Source: Tretioscincus oriximinensis (taxonomy: Eukaryota > Chordata > Lepidosauria > Squamata > Gymnophthalmidae). From it: DNA of 64,000 bases. A program made the position numbers and the translations under genes. The stretch lies in contig JAJVDF010000215.1 of NCBI GenBank assembly GCA_022410635.1, positions 1,125,451-1,189,450 on the forward strand, read 5' to 3'. The notes beneath the pieces were generated by a model. That model did no database searches. It was not told the DNA's origin and was given only the letters and a program-made list of their open reading frames with translations. Of the stretch, positions 35,511 to 47,108 are shown piece after piece (the first letter of the stretch is position 1; every line of letters begins with the position of its first letter).

Positions 35511-35959
35511 ACTTAATTAGGCTTCATTAATGAGAGAAGGACAAATGCATTGCTTGTACACATCTTGGGACTGAATGATACTTTAAATGAATTTGCTCCA
35601 ACAGGTTGGATTGCTGCCATCTTTATCCATAAGTGGAGCTGCCACCAGAACTCCTGCTGATTGAACAGTTGTGAAGAACAAGAAGTTTCAATTTGCCCTG
35701 TTCTGCATGATAAGATTTGTGAACTGCCATCTACCACAGAGCTATAAAAGATGTAGAAACTATGGTAACTGTCCAGAGATATCAGTGATAAACGTGAATG
35801 TATTTTATATTTTACGTGTCCGAAACCTTGTGCAGACAATTACTTTATGCCTCCCCCTTTTTTACAGAATATCCAATTTAGTCAGTAAAAATATCTCATC
35901 TTCTTTATGAAACCAGACTTTATGAAATTGGAGAGCCTTGAAAAGCCGACCCCGATTTC

Positions 35960-36115
35960 AAGAGGTTCATTGCTGTGAATTTTTAAATTATTTTTTTTTA
36001 CTGCCAGGTGGGTGCCTTCAGGAACCAGCCCTGGTTGCCAGAGCCCCTTAACAGTGCTGTCGTGATTTTTTTTTNAAAAAAATTGCTTGGGTGCCTCCCC
36101 GAATACCCCCCCCCC
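35960..36115. repeat. Internal fragment of the TAGGCTGACCAG hAT-type family
   Basis: GGGTGCCTTCAGGAACCAGC, CCTGGTTGCCAGAGCCCC and AACAGTGCTGTCGTGATTT align to 30900-31000 and 58680-58745. Both termini are absent. Confidence 0.6.
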
Positions 36116-36989
36116 AATTCTGCCACCCCTTACAGCTGCCCTGGTGCTCTCCCTTAAATAAACGTCTGATGTAACTACTTCACCACAAAGACTTGATTTT
36201 ATATAATGCTTGAATCTATGCAAACATACATACACAACGATAATAACCATACATGAACCAAAGAATTCACAAAATAGAACAACAGATAACCAATAAAAGA
36301 AATAAAAAAACAAAGAAAAGTAACCTCACCATCTGTCACTTTACAATTGGATGACAGGTTGCACTTTAATTTTTTCTCCTTTATTTCTTGTATGGTTTTA
36401 TCTTCTTCTTTTTTTTACTATTTACAAGTTCCATTTTTGGGGGGACTTCTATTTGTACTCTATTCTCCACACTAATTTTAGTACAATTGGTTATACTGAA
36501 ACAATTGCTTAATTCTGTAATTCTATTTGTCTTTATCATTTTTTTGGTTAGTCTGTAATACATCAGGGTTGGGTTACCACACATGAAAAAGAAACTTGTA
36601 GATGTTTTGCTGCTTTAATGGATGTAGAAAAGATCAATGTTCACTAAGTACATCTTATAAAGTCTGCAGCTTCTGGTAAACATTCCTCTTTTCCATGTCC
36701 ACTAAAGTTGCAATACTCTTGCCAGTCTGTGTGTATGTGCGTATGTGTGTGTGCGAGAGAGAAGCCTATACTACCCCATTGTGGAGCTGACATTAACAAG
36801 ACTCGGCTATAAGAAGAATGATGAATCACTTTTTCTGAGATAAGTCATTGACCTTAGCTCTGGCCAAGTGTTATTTTTTTCTGGAATAATTACGGTGCTA
36901 CTTGCAAGCAATAAAGCTCTAATGTTAAAATTATCTGAAAGAGTGCTTCCTCTTGGTCCATCATTTAAATTATTTTGGACAGGTCTTTA

Positions 36990-37255
36990 AGAAAATTCAT
37001 TACTTTATGAGTGCTTTTTTCTATAATGGTTCCCAAGGTTTGGAACAATCTTTGCTCAGAGTAAAGACTGAAGTCATCTCAATACTGCACATTTTTCAGC
37101 AAGTAGTGATACAGTTGTTGATTTTGTTCATTCAGGCATTTGGTTATTTATTTTGTCTTCCTTCTCCTTCTTCTCGTGATATTAACTTTATTTCATATAA
37201 TGTTTTAATGTATTTCATATAATGTTTGCTCACTTAGGATTTCAGCATACTGCAG
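36990..37255 (+). mobile_element. L2-type LINE 3' fragment
   Basis: TATAATGGTTCCCAAGGTTT GGAAC and AAGACTGAAGTCATCTCAAT correspond to the segment of L2 3' ends that also appears at 39090-39200. Diverged. Confidence 0.45.
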
Positions 37256-37595
37256 CATAAAATAAATTTTAAAATATAGAGAGATTTGTCCCTAGTTTTG
37301 GACACCTGGTCCTGATCATCTAATAATTTTCAAATCAGCACATACTTTGTTCTTAACCCATGTGGTGACTGCTGCAAATCATTTTTCATACCCATCAAAG
37401 GTCCCAAGCTGCACCCATATTTTTTATGTGGAAATCCTATCTAAAGATACGAAAGGAAGACCTTGGTCCAAGCAGAAAGGCTTTACTTAACAATTAGTAA
37501 GATTAAAGAATTATTATATTAATTACATGACACACAAAAATCTGAGGAGATTGATGGATTTCCACTCCATTTGGCTAATTTTGGTGCTTTCCATA

Positions 37596-37835
37596 ATAGT
37601 CAATTTCAGTTAAATAGCCATGTTGATCTTAATTCAGAAAGTCCAGCAAAGACAGCTTGTAGCACTTAGAGATCAACAAGAAAAAGGTGGGTGGCATGAA
37701 TTTTCATAGAGTCTAGGAAAGTAGTTTCATTTTCTACGTAGTTTCATTAAAGCTCATGCCTCCTACCTTATTTTTGTGGTCTCTAAGTGTTATAACCCCC
37801 TTTGGTGGACTTTCTGGACTATTTATCTGAATAGG
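37596..37835. repeat. Hairpin repeat, older copy with both ends
   Basis: Begins TTTCAGTTAAATAGCCATGTTG and ends CTGGACTATTTATCTGAA, so the ends are inverted relative to each other. Arms around 37640-37690 and 37770-37815 also pair. Family of 21315-21448. Confidence 0.6.
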
Positions 37836-39029
37836 TTGCTTGAAAGGGGAAGAATTCCCAAAGAAGTGACTTAAGTCATGTGTTTATCCATGCATGTAAA
37901 CTTTCTTCACTCTCCTTACTGTCATTCTTGACTCTAATTTTCCCACAGGCATTTTCCCAGTCCAGTTTAAATTTGGAACTATGTAAGAGATGGAAGGGGA
38001 GAAGAAAAGCCAAAGCTATAAAAAGGACAGTGAGTTAATAGTTAAATGCTCTTTCAAACCCCTTTGTATACAATTTAAATTCTCCTCCCAGTAAAAATAG
38101 CAAGGAGGAACGAATTACATACCTTCTCATAAAACACATCTTTAGCCCTCTGTTGCTCCTGGTTTTGCCTACAGTGATTCAGCTTATATTCAAGTGATTC
38201 AGCATATATTCGGCATATTTAAGTAAATAGCAAATGAGGCTTTTAATAACTATTAGTTCTATAAGAGGATGCAATGTGACTTTGAAAGTTAGTTCCGGAG
38301 ACCGGTAAAACCAGAATAAGGTATACGCTGATGTCCTACTGGTGGGAGGGCACAGAAGCTGCAACCACTTGGCACTTGTTTATTCCTGAATTTCCTGATA
38401 ATCGGGTATATTGGTTTATCAGTTTTAATGTGCCTCATTCATATTTTTACAATATATTCCTCCAAGGAGAGGGGAAAATGGAACTCAGTAGAATTTAGTT
38501 TTGAGTGCATCTTTCTTTTTTGAAAGCAAATAAACATTTTTAACACACAAACACAAAATTCTGACAGGTGAGATTATTTGATCATGTGACACACTGTCCT
38601 GGACCGTCGGCCATTTTATTTGCTGGCCATCAAGAGGAAGTGTGGTAGGAAATGTTAATGGATAGTTTACTGTCAACATCAGATTTCCTTGACACAGGTT
38701 CTCACCGGAACTGTCCACACAGCCCACCCTTTTTGCCATAACCCTATAAATCAACAATTAGATTTCCCAGGCTGCATCCAAACAGGGTCAATAAAATGTT
38801 TTGAAAGATGAATTTCTGTTGCATTTGGATCATATAAACTGGAAGATTGCAAGTTTTAAAGCTGATGATCCAGATTTGTGCTTTACCATGAAAATCAATC
38901 ATGTTTAAGGGCTTACTTGTTCACATGAGAAAAAGCCTAGATGTCAGAATATATACAATGATGATGCCTGATGCACCTCAGTGGCGATTGTACTTCATAG
39001 TCTGAACATTATTACCAAAAAAGCTCTCC

Positions 39030-39275
39030 TGTATGTCTCCACCCCCTTAAATGCCAATGGGGCCTCACTAGTGAATCTTGTGGCACTGTAGGACCTTCTC
39101 TGTGATAGTTCCCAGGTCGTGGAATGGTCTCCCCACAGAGGTGTGTTAGGCACCTATTCGGTATATGTTACCTTAGATGCCTGATGAAGACTCACTTGAG
39201 CTAATTATTTCCTGTTTTTTCAGGTACTGCTGCTATATAAATAGGGCGGAATATAAATGTAAAAAAATAAACAGA
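39030..39275 (+). mobile_element. L2-type LINE 3' end
   Basis: GGACCTTCTCTGTGATAGTT, GGAATGGTCTCCCCACAG, AGGCACCTATTCGG, TTAGATGCCTGATGAAGACT and a terminal GGCGGAATATAAATGTA with A/T-rich tail are typical of L2 3' ends in lizards. A segment at 39137-39213 is reused in the tandem repeat at 40201. Confidence 0.75.
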
Positions 39276-40117
39276 ATAATTTCTTTAAATATCTGTTGCT
39301 TGGTACCATATTGGAAAAGAAGAAAGGGCTTGTGCTGCTTTAATAGCAATACAGAACAGAGAATTTCAGGAGGAGGTGTTGCCTATATTACAAACTTAGT
39401 TACTGAAAAATTCTGTACTAGACTCTGTTTAAAGACAAAGACGCCCTTATTTCTCCCTATCATTAATCGATCTATAATAAAGACACAGGGATAGATATGA
39501 CTTTTCTCCTGGCTAATTAGTAAAGAGAGAATAAAAGAAGAGCAAAGGTCTGATTTTGCATTCTGTGCTTAATATTAATCCCCAGATCAATGCAGAATGG
39601 TGGACTAAGCCTACTAATGCCTATATAATCATTCTTGAAATATCAAGTCTTGAATCTTGTATTGGTGCACTTAACTAAAAATAACATCAAGGACAATGCT
39701 TGCATGATGGTGCAAGAACTCTCCTTTGCTTGCTTTCCTGACCTTGAGTACATAAATGGACAGATGGGCAGTTTAAAGAATCTTTAGCAGACTACTTAAA
39801 CGGCATGTTTCCTACCCAGCTGGTTGGCTAACTGGTTATTTAACAGGAAATTAAAATTGTAAGTTAAACTCTTGAGTGAGTTTCATCTCTGCTTGTGGTG
39901 GGCAGACACCAATAACGTCCTGTTTTCGAGTTGCTTTCCAACTTCTATAATGAGCAACCAGAAGCCGCTAAAAGGAAGAAAATATAGACTGAACCCACCA
40001 ATCCTTCAGAAACCAGGAGAGCATTGCTGACGTGCATTTACACAGCCAGACCCCTCTACATGGACCCTCGCTTATAAAGCTATAAATCTATGGAAACTCC
40101 CTTTTAACAAAGAAGAA

Positions 40118-40715
40118 GATGATGATGATGCTTACTCCGACACCACCAACGGTTCTTATACCCCACTTTTCTCACCTTTCAAAGGGACCCAAANCNNCTT
40201 ACAAGGGTATTTTTGCCCGAGGTGCGTTAGGCACCTATACAGTATATGCTACTTTAGATGCTTGATGAAGACTCACTTAAGCTANTTNNTCCCNNNTTAA
40301 GCTAATAANNCCCCTTACAAGGGTATTTTTGCCCGAGGTGCGTTAGGCACCTATACAGTATATGCTACTTTAGATGCTTGATGAAGACTCACTTAAGCTA
40401 ATTATTCCCCCTTTAAGCTAATAATACCCCTTACAAGGGTATTTTTGCCCGAGGTGCGTTAGGCACCTATACAGTATATGCTACTTTAGATGCTTGATGA
40501 AGACTCACTTAAGCTAATTATTCCCCCTTTAAGCTAATAATACCCCTTACAAGGGTATTTTTGCCCAAAGGCAGACATTCTACCTTCCCCACCAGACTGT
40601 GGTGGTTCCCCTGTATCTACTTGCAGTCAGTTGCAATTTCTTGGAGTTCATGCTTTCGAATACAGTTCAGGGCTTTGAAACCCAATCTCGCAGATGAGAG
40701 ACCGTTTCCTTAACG
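40118..40715 (-). mobile_element. tRNA-derived SINE (antisense) interrupted by a tandem repeat
   Basis: GAAGAAGATGATGATGATG tail, TTATACCCCACTTTTCTCACC and, after the tandem block, AAGGCAGACATTCTACCTTC, CCTGTATCTACTTGCAGTC belong to one SINE of the 43294 family. The tandem block at 40201-40548 sits at its ACAAGGGTATTTTTGCCC segment. Confidence 0.85.
40201..40548 (+). repeat. Tandem 116-bp repeat, three units
   Basis: Units start at 40201, 40317 and 40433; units 2 and 3 are identical and unit 1 differs only at ambiguous bases. Each unit fuses a SINE piece (ACAAGGGTATTTTTGCCC) to an L2 3'-end piece (AGGTGCGTTAGGCACCTATA through ACTCACTTAAGCTAATTATT). After unit 3 the SINE resumes. Confidence 0.95.
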
Positions 40716-41049
40716 ACTATGTTTTCCTCCACAATTCAAACCAAAAAAGGAATGAAGGAAAAATGTGAATAAGCTCTGAGTTGCTGAGTGACTGGTATGA
40801 GTTTTTCTACATTGCCCTTGAAGACCAACCACCCCTGCCATGTGTGATATATGATTTTTTTTCTACTGAATTTAGCTTACTAAACACACAGTGTGGGAGG
40901 AGTTGGCAAGATCCACATGGTGAAATATCTTTAAACTAAAATGCCTTCGAATCAAAATTATCTATCTGCTTGCAATCAAAAGAGGAGGCTTTTGTTAAAA
41001 AAAATGAAAAGGAAAAAATAATAATTTGTAAGTCCCAAGGAAGGTAACT

Positions 41050-41260
41050 TCCAGANTGGATTATTGTAATGCAGTCTATGTGGGGCTGCCCATGAAGATA
41101 ATTTGGAAGATACAACTGTTGTTTGGAAAGCTGCACATCCAAAGATTAAAACAGCTGCACTGGCTGTCAGTTCATCATGAAACCCAGTTCATTTTTGCCC
41201 AATTCATTCACTTTATATATGCCCCTAAATGGTTTGGGCCCAAATATCTAAAGGAAAGCT
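41050..41260 (+). mobile_element. L2-type LINE ORF2 C-terminal fragment
   Basis: DYCNAVYVGLPMKI, KLHIQRLKQLHWLSVHHETQ and ALNGLGPKYL-like residues match the conserved L2 C-terminus. It passes directly into a CR1/L3 fragment at about 41310. Confidence 0.8.
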
Positions 41261-41309
41261 TTCTCCAAATAATATTGTTTATGTATTGGTTGTTTGTTAT
41301 GTATTACAG

Positions 41310-41810
41310 AGGTCTTAGGGCAATGAATGAAAGACAACATTTGAGAGGTGACCTGATTGAGGTGTATAAAATCATGCATGGGGTGGATAAGGTGAACAGA
41401 GAAAAAAAAATTCTCTATCACACAACATCCAGACCAGGGGCATTCCTTGGAACTGATGGGCAGAAGAGTGAGGACAGACAAATGAAGGTCTTTTTTTCAC
41501 CCAGAGGGTCATCGTCTTGTAGAATTTACTTCCAGAAGCGGTGGTGATAGCAGCTTGGATAGATTTAAGACAGGGTTAGATAGGTTTATGGACACCAAAG
41601 GTATATAACTATTAAGGTGGATCTTTCGAAACTGCCTCTGGGATGGAGCAGGCAGTACCTGTGAAATACCATTTGCAGGGAGTGGAGAATAAGTAAAGAT
41701 TTTGCCTTCTTCTCTTTAGATTGTCCAGGTGCACACAGGTGGGCCTGTGTGTGAGACAGAATGCTGGACTAGATGGGCTCCTCTTATGTTCTCTTATGAT
41801 TGTGCCTAGT
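41310..41810 (+). mobile_element. CR1/L3-type LINE 3' end
   Basis: GAAAGACAACATTTGAGAGG, TGACCTGATTGAGGTGTATA and ATGCATGGGGTGGATAAGGT start the C-terminal coding part; the 3' end includes GATGGAGCAGGCAGTACCTG and GACTAGATGGGCTCCTCTTATG. Sense orientation. Confidence 0.9.
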
Positions 41811-42018
41811 AGATCTATGCAGGAAGCCTGTTTCAGAATTGGGAGCCACCGCTGAGAAGGCTGTTTGTCTAGTGATAGTTTGAAGAACTGATATGGTCAC
41901 CAAGAGAGCCCTTATCAGAAGGCATTTGATGGGCAGTTTACTGAATGGGAGAAAACACTCTGCAAACATTTATAGGGTCTTAAAAATCAATATTGCAACT
42001 ATGTATTGGGCCTAGGTG

Positions 42019-42267
42019 TGAGCCAGTTTGGTTTAGAGTGTTGGACTCCTATTTGGTAGTCTCCCAGTTCAATTCCACACTCCCCCATGGAGCCAGCTGG
42101 ATGATCTTGGGCCAATGACAGTTCTTAGAACTCTCTCAGCCCCTCATGTTTCATAGCGTATCTGTTGTGGAGAAAGCAACTAAAAGCTTTGTGCGCCCCC
42201 CTATGGTTGGTTGCTCTGAGACCTTCTAGTATGAGGTGGGATATAAGTATAAATAAATAAATAAACG
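42019..42267 (+). mobile_element. Sauria-type tRNA SINE
   Basis: GTGAGCCAGTTTGGTTTAGA (A-box part), CCCAGTTCAATTCCACAC (B box), GCCAGCTGGATGATCTTGGG, TATCTGTTGTGGAGAAAGC and an AAATAAATAAATAAA tail. Well preserved; the tail type is shared with BovB-type LINEs, which are known to mobilise this SINE. Confidence 0.93.
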
Positions 42268-42269
42268 GA

Positions 42270-42671
42270 TTGATAGCTATTATGGCGGACTTAGGGATGC
42301 CGTCCGCCACTAAACTTATCTCCTTTAACCTGGTTCTTAGGGATTGCTTTCTATGACTTCCCTCTAAAGAGCCCCTTATCAGGAACCTTGCCTTGATCTA
42401 TATTAGCATAGCCAGGGGATTCTTTTATAGATAAGATATCACCTTGTTAATGAGCAAAGCTTTATATCTTATCTTTCTATCCCTATTAGGGTGTACTTTA
42501 GAGATGGCAAATAGACGAAAGAAGAAACACAACTTTATTTTACATACAAAAATAAGGATAAAGAAACAGTGTATCATGTTCTCTGTTCTTTAACTGAATT
42601 GCTTTGTTTTACATGTACCTACCCTCATCTCTAGCTGAGTGCTTGGATACAGTATTAAGATGATGTTTATG
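42270..42671. other. No gene recognised
   Basis: Nothing beyond AT-rich unique sequence between a SINE and a hAT-type element. Confidence 0.5.
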
Positions 42672-42860
42672 TAGGCTGACCAGATGACCCATTTTGTGGG
42701 GGTGGGTGGGTTTGAAAACCCGGTTTTGGGATACCTCCCAGTTTTTTTCTGAGGAAACTTTTTTCAAAAAAAGATTTAATTTTTTTCCTCAGAAAAAAAC
42801 AGGAGGCACCCCAAAAATGGGTTTTCAACCCCCACAAAAAGGGGTCATCTGGTCAGCCCA
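42672..42860. mobile_element. hAT-type element, TAGGCTGACCAG family (copy 2)
   Basis: Ends TAGGCTGACCAGATGACCCA and GGGGTCATCTGGTCAGCCCA are inverted repeats and the internal AAAACCCGGTTTTGGG and complement also pair, so the whole element is a foldback. No clear target duplication. Confidence 0.8.
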
Positions 42861-43293
42861 TACAGAACTCAAACTGTCTTTCTTCCTGATTAATGTAACT
42901 TTTTCACACAAGTTTCCTTCCCAAACTTGTCTAAACTCAGGGATTAGACCTCTAGGAACAGGTTAGTTCCTGCGCTCCTTGCTAATTCCCCATTCTGTGG
43001 TACTTCATATATTTCCAGCAATAAGCCCTCTGCAGCTTAAGCACTACTTTTCAGCTCCCACTGACTTTAGCCCCCCCTAAATTAAAGCCTATTCCAGCTT
43101 ATCTACACTACAGCTTTTTCTCTAGTTCCCCTCTAACTGGAACCATCAAAAACTCTCCTTGGTCCTTAAATAAGCCTTCCCTCAGCCCCCAGCTGTGAAG
43201 GGATTGGCTGCCTCAAGGTTCAACTTCCCCTCCCATCAGGGAAACCATGGGTAGCCACACCCATTTCTGGGCTCTCTGCCTCCCTCTTCCTCT

Positions 43294-43602
43294 GGCATGG
43301 ATAACTCAGTCGCTAAGGAATCCATCTCTCATCCGGGAGATTGGGTTTCAAGACCCTGTGTCAGATGTGGGGAGGGGTGAGTACCTTCCACGAGCCTATA
43401 GCTCTAGCCAATGCAGCTATTTGAAAGCAAGCTCTGCAAGAAATTGCAACTGACTGCAAGTAGATACATGGGAACCACCACAGCCTGGTGGGGAAAATAG
43501 AATGTAAGCCTTCAGGCAAAAATACCCTTGTAAGCCGCTTTCAGTCTCTTTAAAAGGTGAGAAAAGCGGGGTATAAGAATCCAGTTCTTCTTCTTCTTCA
43601 TT
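43294..43602 (+). mobile_element. tRNA-derived SINE with (TTC)n tail, best copy
   Basis: Begins GGCATGGATAACTCAGTCG (tRNA-like A box), GGTTTCAAGACCC (B box), CCTATAGCTCTAGCCAATGC, AAGTAGATACATGGGAACC, AAGCGGGGTATAAGAATCC and TTCTTCTTCTTC. Sense orientation and about 309 bp. Confidence 0.88.
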
Positions 43603-43617
43603 AGAGAAGTGTTGGTA

Positions 43618-43890
43618 ATCACATGAGAATCTCTTATGTTTTGAGGAAATTATCCATTCTCATATGAACTATGCTCCCTTGTGCAGAAATGTGCAAGAAA
43701 TACATATGGCCCATAAGTGACATCATTGTGATGTCACTTCTCCTCCCTGCTTCTGAAAAGGGTGCCTGGAGTGATGTCACTTCTGGCCTTGGCCCAAAAT
43801 TTCCCCATGCACGAGAAGACCCCAAATGCACAAGATTTTTGGGATACTGTCATGAGATTTCTGGACCGAAAACTCACAGCACTGTGTAGC
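43618..43890. repeat. Dispersed repeat with GTGATGTCA-type motifs (copy B)
   Basis: TGAGAATCTCTTATG, TCTCATATGAAC, ACATCATTGTGATGTCACTT, CTGCTTCTGAAAAGGG, GAGTGATGTCACTTCTGGCC and CACAGCACTGTG parallel the 16230-16600 copy. GTGATGTCAC is a near-CRE palindrome. Confidence 0.6.
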
Positions 43891-45002
43891 TAATTTTGAT
43901 TTCAAGATCATCTCTAAAGAAAAATTAGCATTGTGGTAATATAGTCCTGAAATGATAAAAGAATGGATCACAGTTGTCAGAGGAACTCTGTCAAGGAAAG
44001 GTCTCTGCTGACTAATTTGAGTTTGGCATAGGCAGCATTTGCTACTATAGCAATCTAAGCCTTGAGTAGAAGATAAAAATAAAAATCATTAAAATTCACA
44101 TCATTTTGTTTCCATTTAAAAGCTGCAGGTGGTTCTGGCCATATTACAGACCTTTTAACTGTATGAAAATTCTGCATATGATAATTCTCATATGGGTATT
44201 GATCCTCAGTGGATCTGAATCAGGGTGTGGCTAAGGCAGGTGTGGCTTTGTCTCCTGGCAACCAATATTTTTAGACCCAGTCCACCACTGCTGAGAAGTT
44301 ATCACTGAAAAAGGATCTATAGTTTTAAGTATATGACTTGCAAGTTATTTTAAGATCCCTTTTTTTAATGTGTTGAAGTTTTTCTGTACAAAACATTTTT
44401 GAAATCTATGCCACACTATGCATCAGGAAAACATAAAACCCCCAGGGCCTGCATGAAGTCTTTTTCTGACTTGAATAAGTTAAAATTCTGTCCCTGTGGC
44501 AAGCAACATAATGAGGCATTAAATGATCCAATATTTATCTAAATAATGTTTTCACATTTTTTATTTAATTATTCTTTTATTGTCTTGGATGTTTTCAACA
44601 ATGGTTGGAACCAGTTCAGAGCTTTTTGAAATCAAGAAGCTGGAAAAACGTACGCAGATCAAGCTATGTGCTTCTGTCTATTGCTGGGCATTCATGTGTT
44701 GTTGGTTAACAATTGTGGGAACAGGCACTTAATCTTAGCCCTGTTCACACCTAAATTTTGATCCTGCTTCAAGTCTACTTCTATAGAAAGAGAACACACC
44801 AAAATGGCAAGCTATTTTCTTTTGGTATCCTCTAATTCAGAAAAACATTTGGTTTTGATAATTTATTTATTTATTTATTTTTAGTACTTTTATCCCGCCC
44901 TTCACGATAATGTGGGGGAAAATATTATTCATGTTCCTTCTACTCTGAAAGGCGGATTAAAGATGGATTAAGACTTAGATGTGAACACAACCATAGGCTA
45001 AA
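43891..45002. other. No gene recognised
   Basis: AT-rich sequence with the TTTA tract at 44862; no coding signal. Confidence 0.5.
44862..44925. repeat. TTTA microsatellite and LINE/SINE 3'-end remnant
   Basis: TTATTTATTTATTTATTTTT followed by TATCCCGCCCTTCACG, a short 3'-end remnant of the family at 29276/32360. Confidence 0.5.
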
Positions 45003-45600
45003 GTGGTCTTTGAGTGGTCTGGAAACCATGTTCTGTGAGGAACAGTTAAAAAGAAGTCTGTGAGGAGGCCTGCTAGTTGTTTACAAATATCTGAAGGTTT
45101 GTCACACAACAGAGGGATCAGCATTGGAGCATAAGAACATAAAAGGAGCCCTGCTGTATCCCATTTAGTCCAGCATTCTGTCCCACACAGTGGCCCACCA
45201 ATTTCACCTAGGCAGTCTGGAACAGAAGAAGGCAAAATCTTCAACTGTTCTCGACACCCTGTAAAAGGCATTTCAGGAATACTGGCTGTTGCTCCATCTC
45301 AGAGGTAACATCAAAACATCNTTCCTAGTAGTATTCTTATTGGCACATGGAAGGACTAGAAACAATGCAAGGAAACTGCAAAGAAGCAGATTTAGATTAG
45401 ATATCAGAAAAGAACTTTCTGAGAATAAGGATGATAAAGCAGTTGAACAGTATGCCACACAACGTGGTCAGTTTTCCTGTACTGGGAGTCTTCAAACAGA
45501 GACTACAGCCATCTGTCTGGAATGGTCTAGTAAATCCGGCATTGAGCTGAAGGTTGGACCCAATGGCCCTGAAGGTCCCTTCCAACTCTGATTCTAAATG
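45003..45600 (+). mobile_element. CR1 LINE 3' part split by a CR1/L3 insertion
   Basis: GAGTGGTCTGGAAACCATG to CAGAGGGATCAGCATTGG (45003-45128) and ATTGGCACATGGAAGGACTA to TCCCTTCCAACTCTGATTCT (45344-45600) align in order with 20270-20680. The gap between them is filled by the antisense CR1/L3 fragment. Confidence 0.9.
45129..45335 (-). mobile_element. CR1/L3 3' fragment nested in a CR1
   Basis: CATAAGAACATAAAAGGAGC, CCTGCTGTATCCCATTTAGT, CCTAGGCAGTCTGGAACAG and CTCCATCTCAGAGGTAACATC are the antisense 3' end of the family at 51602. It interrupts the CR1 at 45003-45600. Confidence 0.9.
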
Positions 45601-46120
45601 GGACACAAGCCTAATNGGGCATTTTGTATTTTTTTACATCTGTAATTTCTTTCTTTCTGTTCCATGGAAAACATGCTCTGTCTTTGCACCATACTGCTTC
45701 TGGAGATTACAAGACTCTTGATCAGTTCTCCTGAGTAGTTAAGGACACATAGGTTATATATGATGAACTTGCAAGCTTCTGCCTTCTTCATTCAACCCTA
45801 CAGGCAGCATTCATCTAAGCCTGTAATGCTGTAGAAATTTTGACACTCTAAAGTTGATTGGATTTACTCTATGGCTGGTCTCCCTGGGGGAACCAGACTT
45901 CTCAAAGCTAAGCGTGAAAGGAACCCTCCCACAAGAATTTGTAAGGCCGTAAGTGGTTGGAAGGCAATAGAGGTAGCTGTTAAGTTATTACAAAACTTCT
46001 GAATTAGATCCTAATTGGGAAGCCTGGTGGAAAAACCTTCTGATAGGGTAATTGAACTTGTCCAATGTGATCCTCATTCAGAAAAAGCATTCCCAGAAAG
46101 AAATGGAGAAAAAGAGCTTA

Positions 46121-46192
46121 TTCCCATACCGGGAGTCGAACCCGGGCCGCCTGGGTGAAAACCAGGAATCCTAACCGCTAGACCATATGGGA
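46121..46192 (-). tRNA. tRNA-Glu (anticodon TTC)
   Basis: Read on the - strand, 72 nt begin TCCCATATGG and end CGGTATGGGA plus discriminator A, giving a perfect 7-bp acceptor stem. The A box TCTAGCGGTTAGG, the anticodon arm CCTGG-TTTTCAC-CCAGG with anticodon TTC, and the B box GGTTCGACTCC are all intact. There is no intron and no encoded CCA, as usual for a nuclear gene. It looks functional rather than a SINE head, because no SINE body follows it. Confidence 0.95.
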
Positions 46193-46369
46193 AGGCATGC
46201 TGCTGTCCTTGCTTCCACTGAGGTCAACACTAAAAAAGCAGCTTGGATTTGCTCGTGCCTGCCACCTATCGGAAATTGCCTGCAAATCTCAGTATCTGTC
46301 TATTCAGGACTATCGACTTTAATTCTACATACTAACATTCGTCTCACTTCAGCACTGGTCTTCTTGTTC

Positions 46370-46745
46370 CTCTTTAGGGGGGAATTAGAAGGTTTTCCTC
46401 ACAAGGATCTTGTTAAAAGTGTATTGACCACAGCTAAATTTCATATAGCTCTGAAATGGAAAACTGCTTCTTTGCTCTCGAAAGACTCCTGGCTTAGAAG
46501 GGTTTGGTCTTTACTGTTAAATGAACTGACCCAGGAGCAAAAGAGTACTAGTCTATGCAGGGTCAGACCTTTATTTTTAAAGACCTTTTTGTGGTTAAAT
46601 GGGCTCCGTTTATTAGGGCTGCCTGCCAGGACATTTCTCTCCGTTCTCACGAGCCTTTGGCCTCAAGGTTTTCGGATCAGAAACTGAACAAATATTTCCC
46701 TTACATCCCATTGGTGATGCCTCAACAACGTTGGAGCCTGGATTC
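46370..46745 (+). mobile_element. Probable L1-type LINE ORF2 end
   Basis: KSVLTTAKFHIALKWK resembles the end of L1 ORF2 (helix with K-x-x-IA-KWK), followed by WLRRVWSLLLNELTQEQK. Fragment only, with no start. It lies 180 bp from the tRNA-Glu gene. Confidence 0.5.
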
Positions 46746-46844
46746 ATAAGGGGTGGGTGGGGGGGTGGGCCCCAGCCCCTTGTTCATTCTTGTTGCCCTT
46801 TTATGCCCTTTCTGCAGCTCCACAACACTGTATCTTTTTTTGTT

Positions 46845-46930
46845 AAGATGTGTGATCAGAATTGAACACAGTATTCCAAATAACACTTGCCAACTTATTT
46901 TAAATCCCCGTCCTAATTATCCCTAGGAAG
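46845..46930 (-). mobile_element. CR1/L3 fragment
   Basis: GATCAGAATTGAACACAGTATTCCAAA and ATTATCCCTAGG match 21765 and 21850, antisense. Short. Confidence 0.6.
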
Positions 46931-46940
46931 TGAGCTTAAG

Positions 46941-47108
46941 TAGGCTGACCAGATGACCCCTTTTGGGTCGGGGTGGGGGGGTTGAAAACCCGGTTTTGGG
47001 ATGCCTCCCAGTATTTTCTGAGGAAATTTTTAAAAAAATAATATTTTGTTTCGAAAAATATTTTGTTTTTTTATTTGTTTTTCCTCAGAAAAAACCGGGA
47101 GGCACCCC
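46941..47108. mobile_element. hAT-type element, TAGGCTGACCAG family (copy 3, left of gap)
   Basis: TAGGCTGACCAGATGACCCC, GAAAACCCGGTTTTGGGATG and the complement CCTCAGAAAAAACCGGGAGG form most of a foldback. The copy runs into the sequence gap. Confidence 0.8.

Noticed and set aside
40201..40548. CRISPR-like or satellite array
   Set aside because: Only three direct units without distinct spacers; the unit is a chimera of two retroelements in a vertebrate genome.
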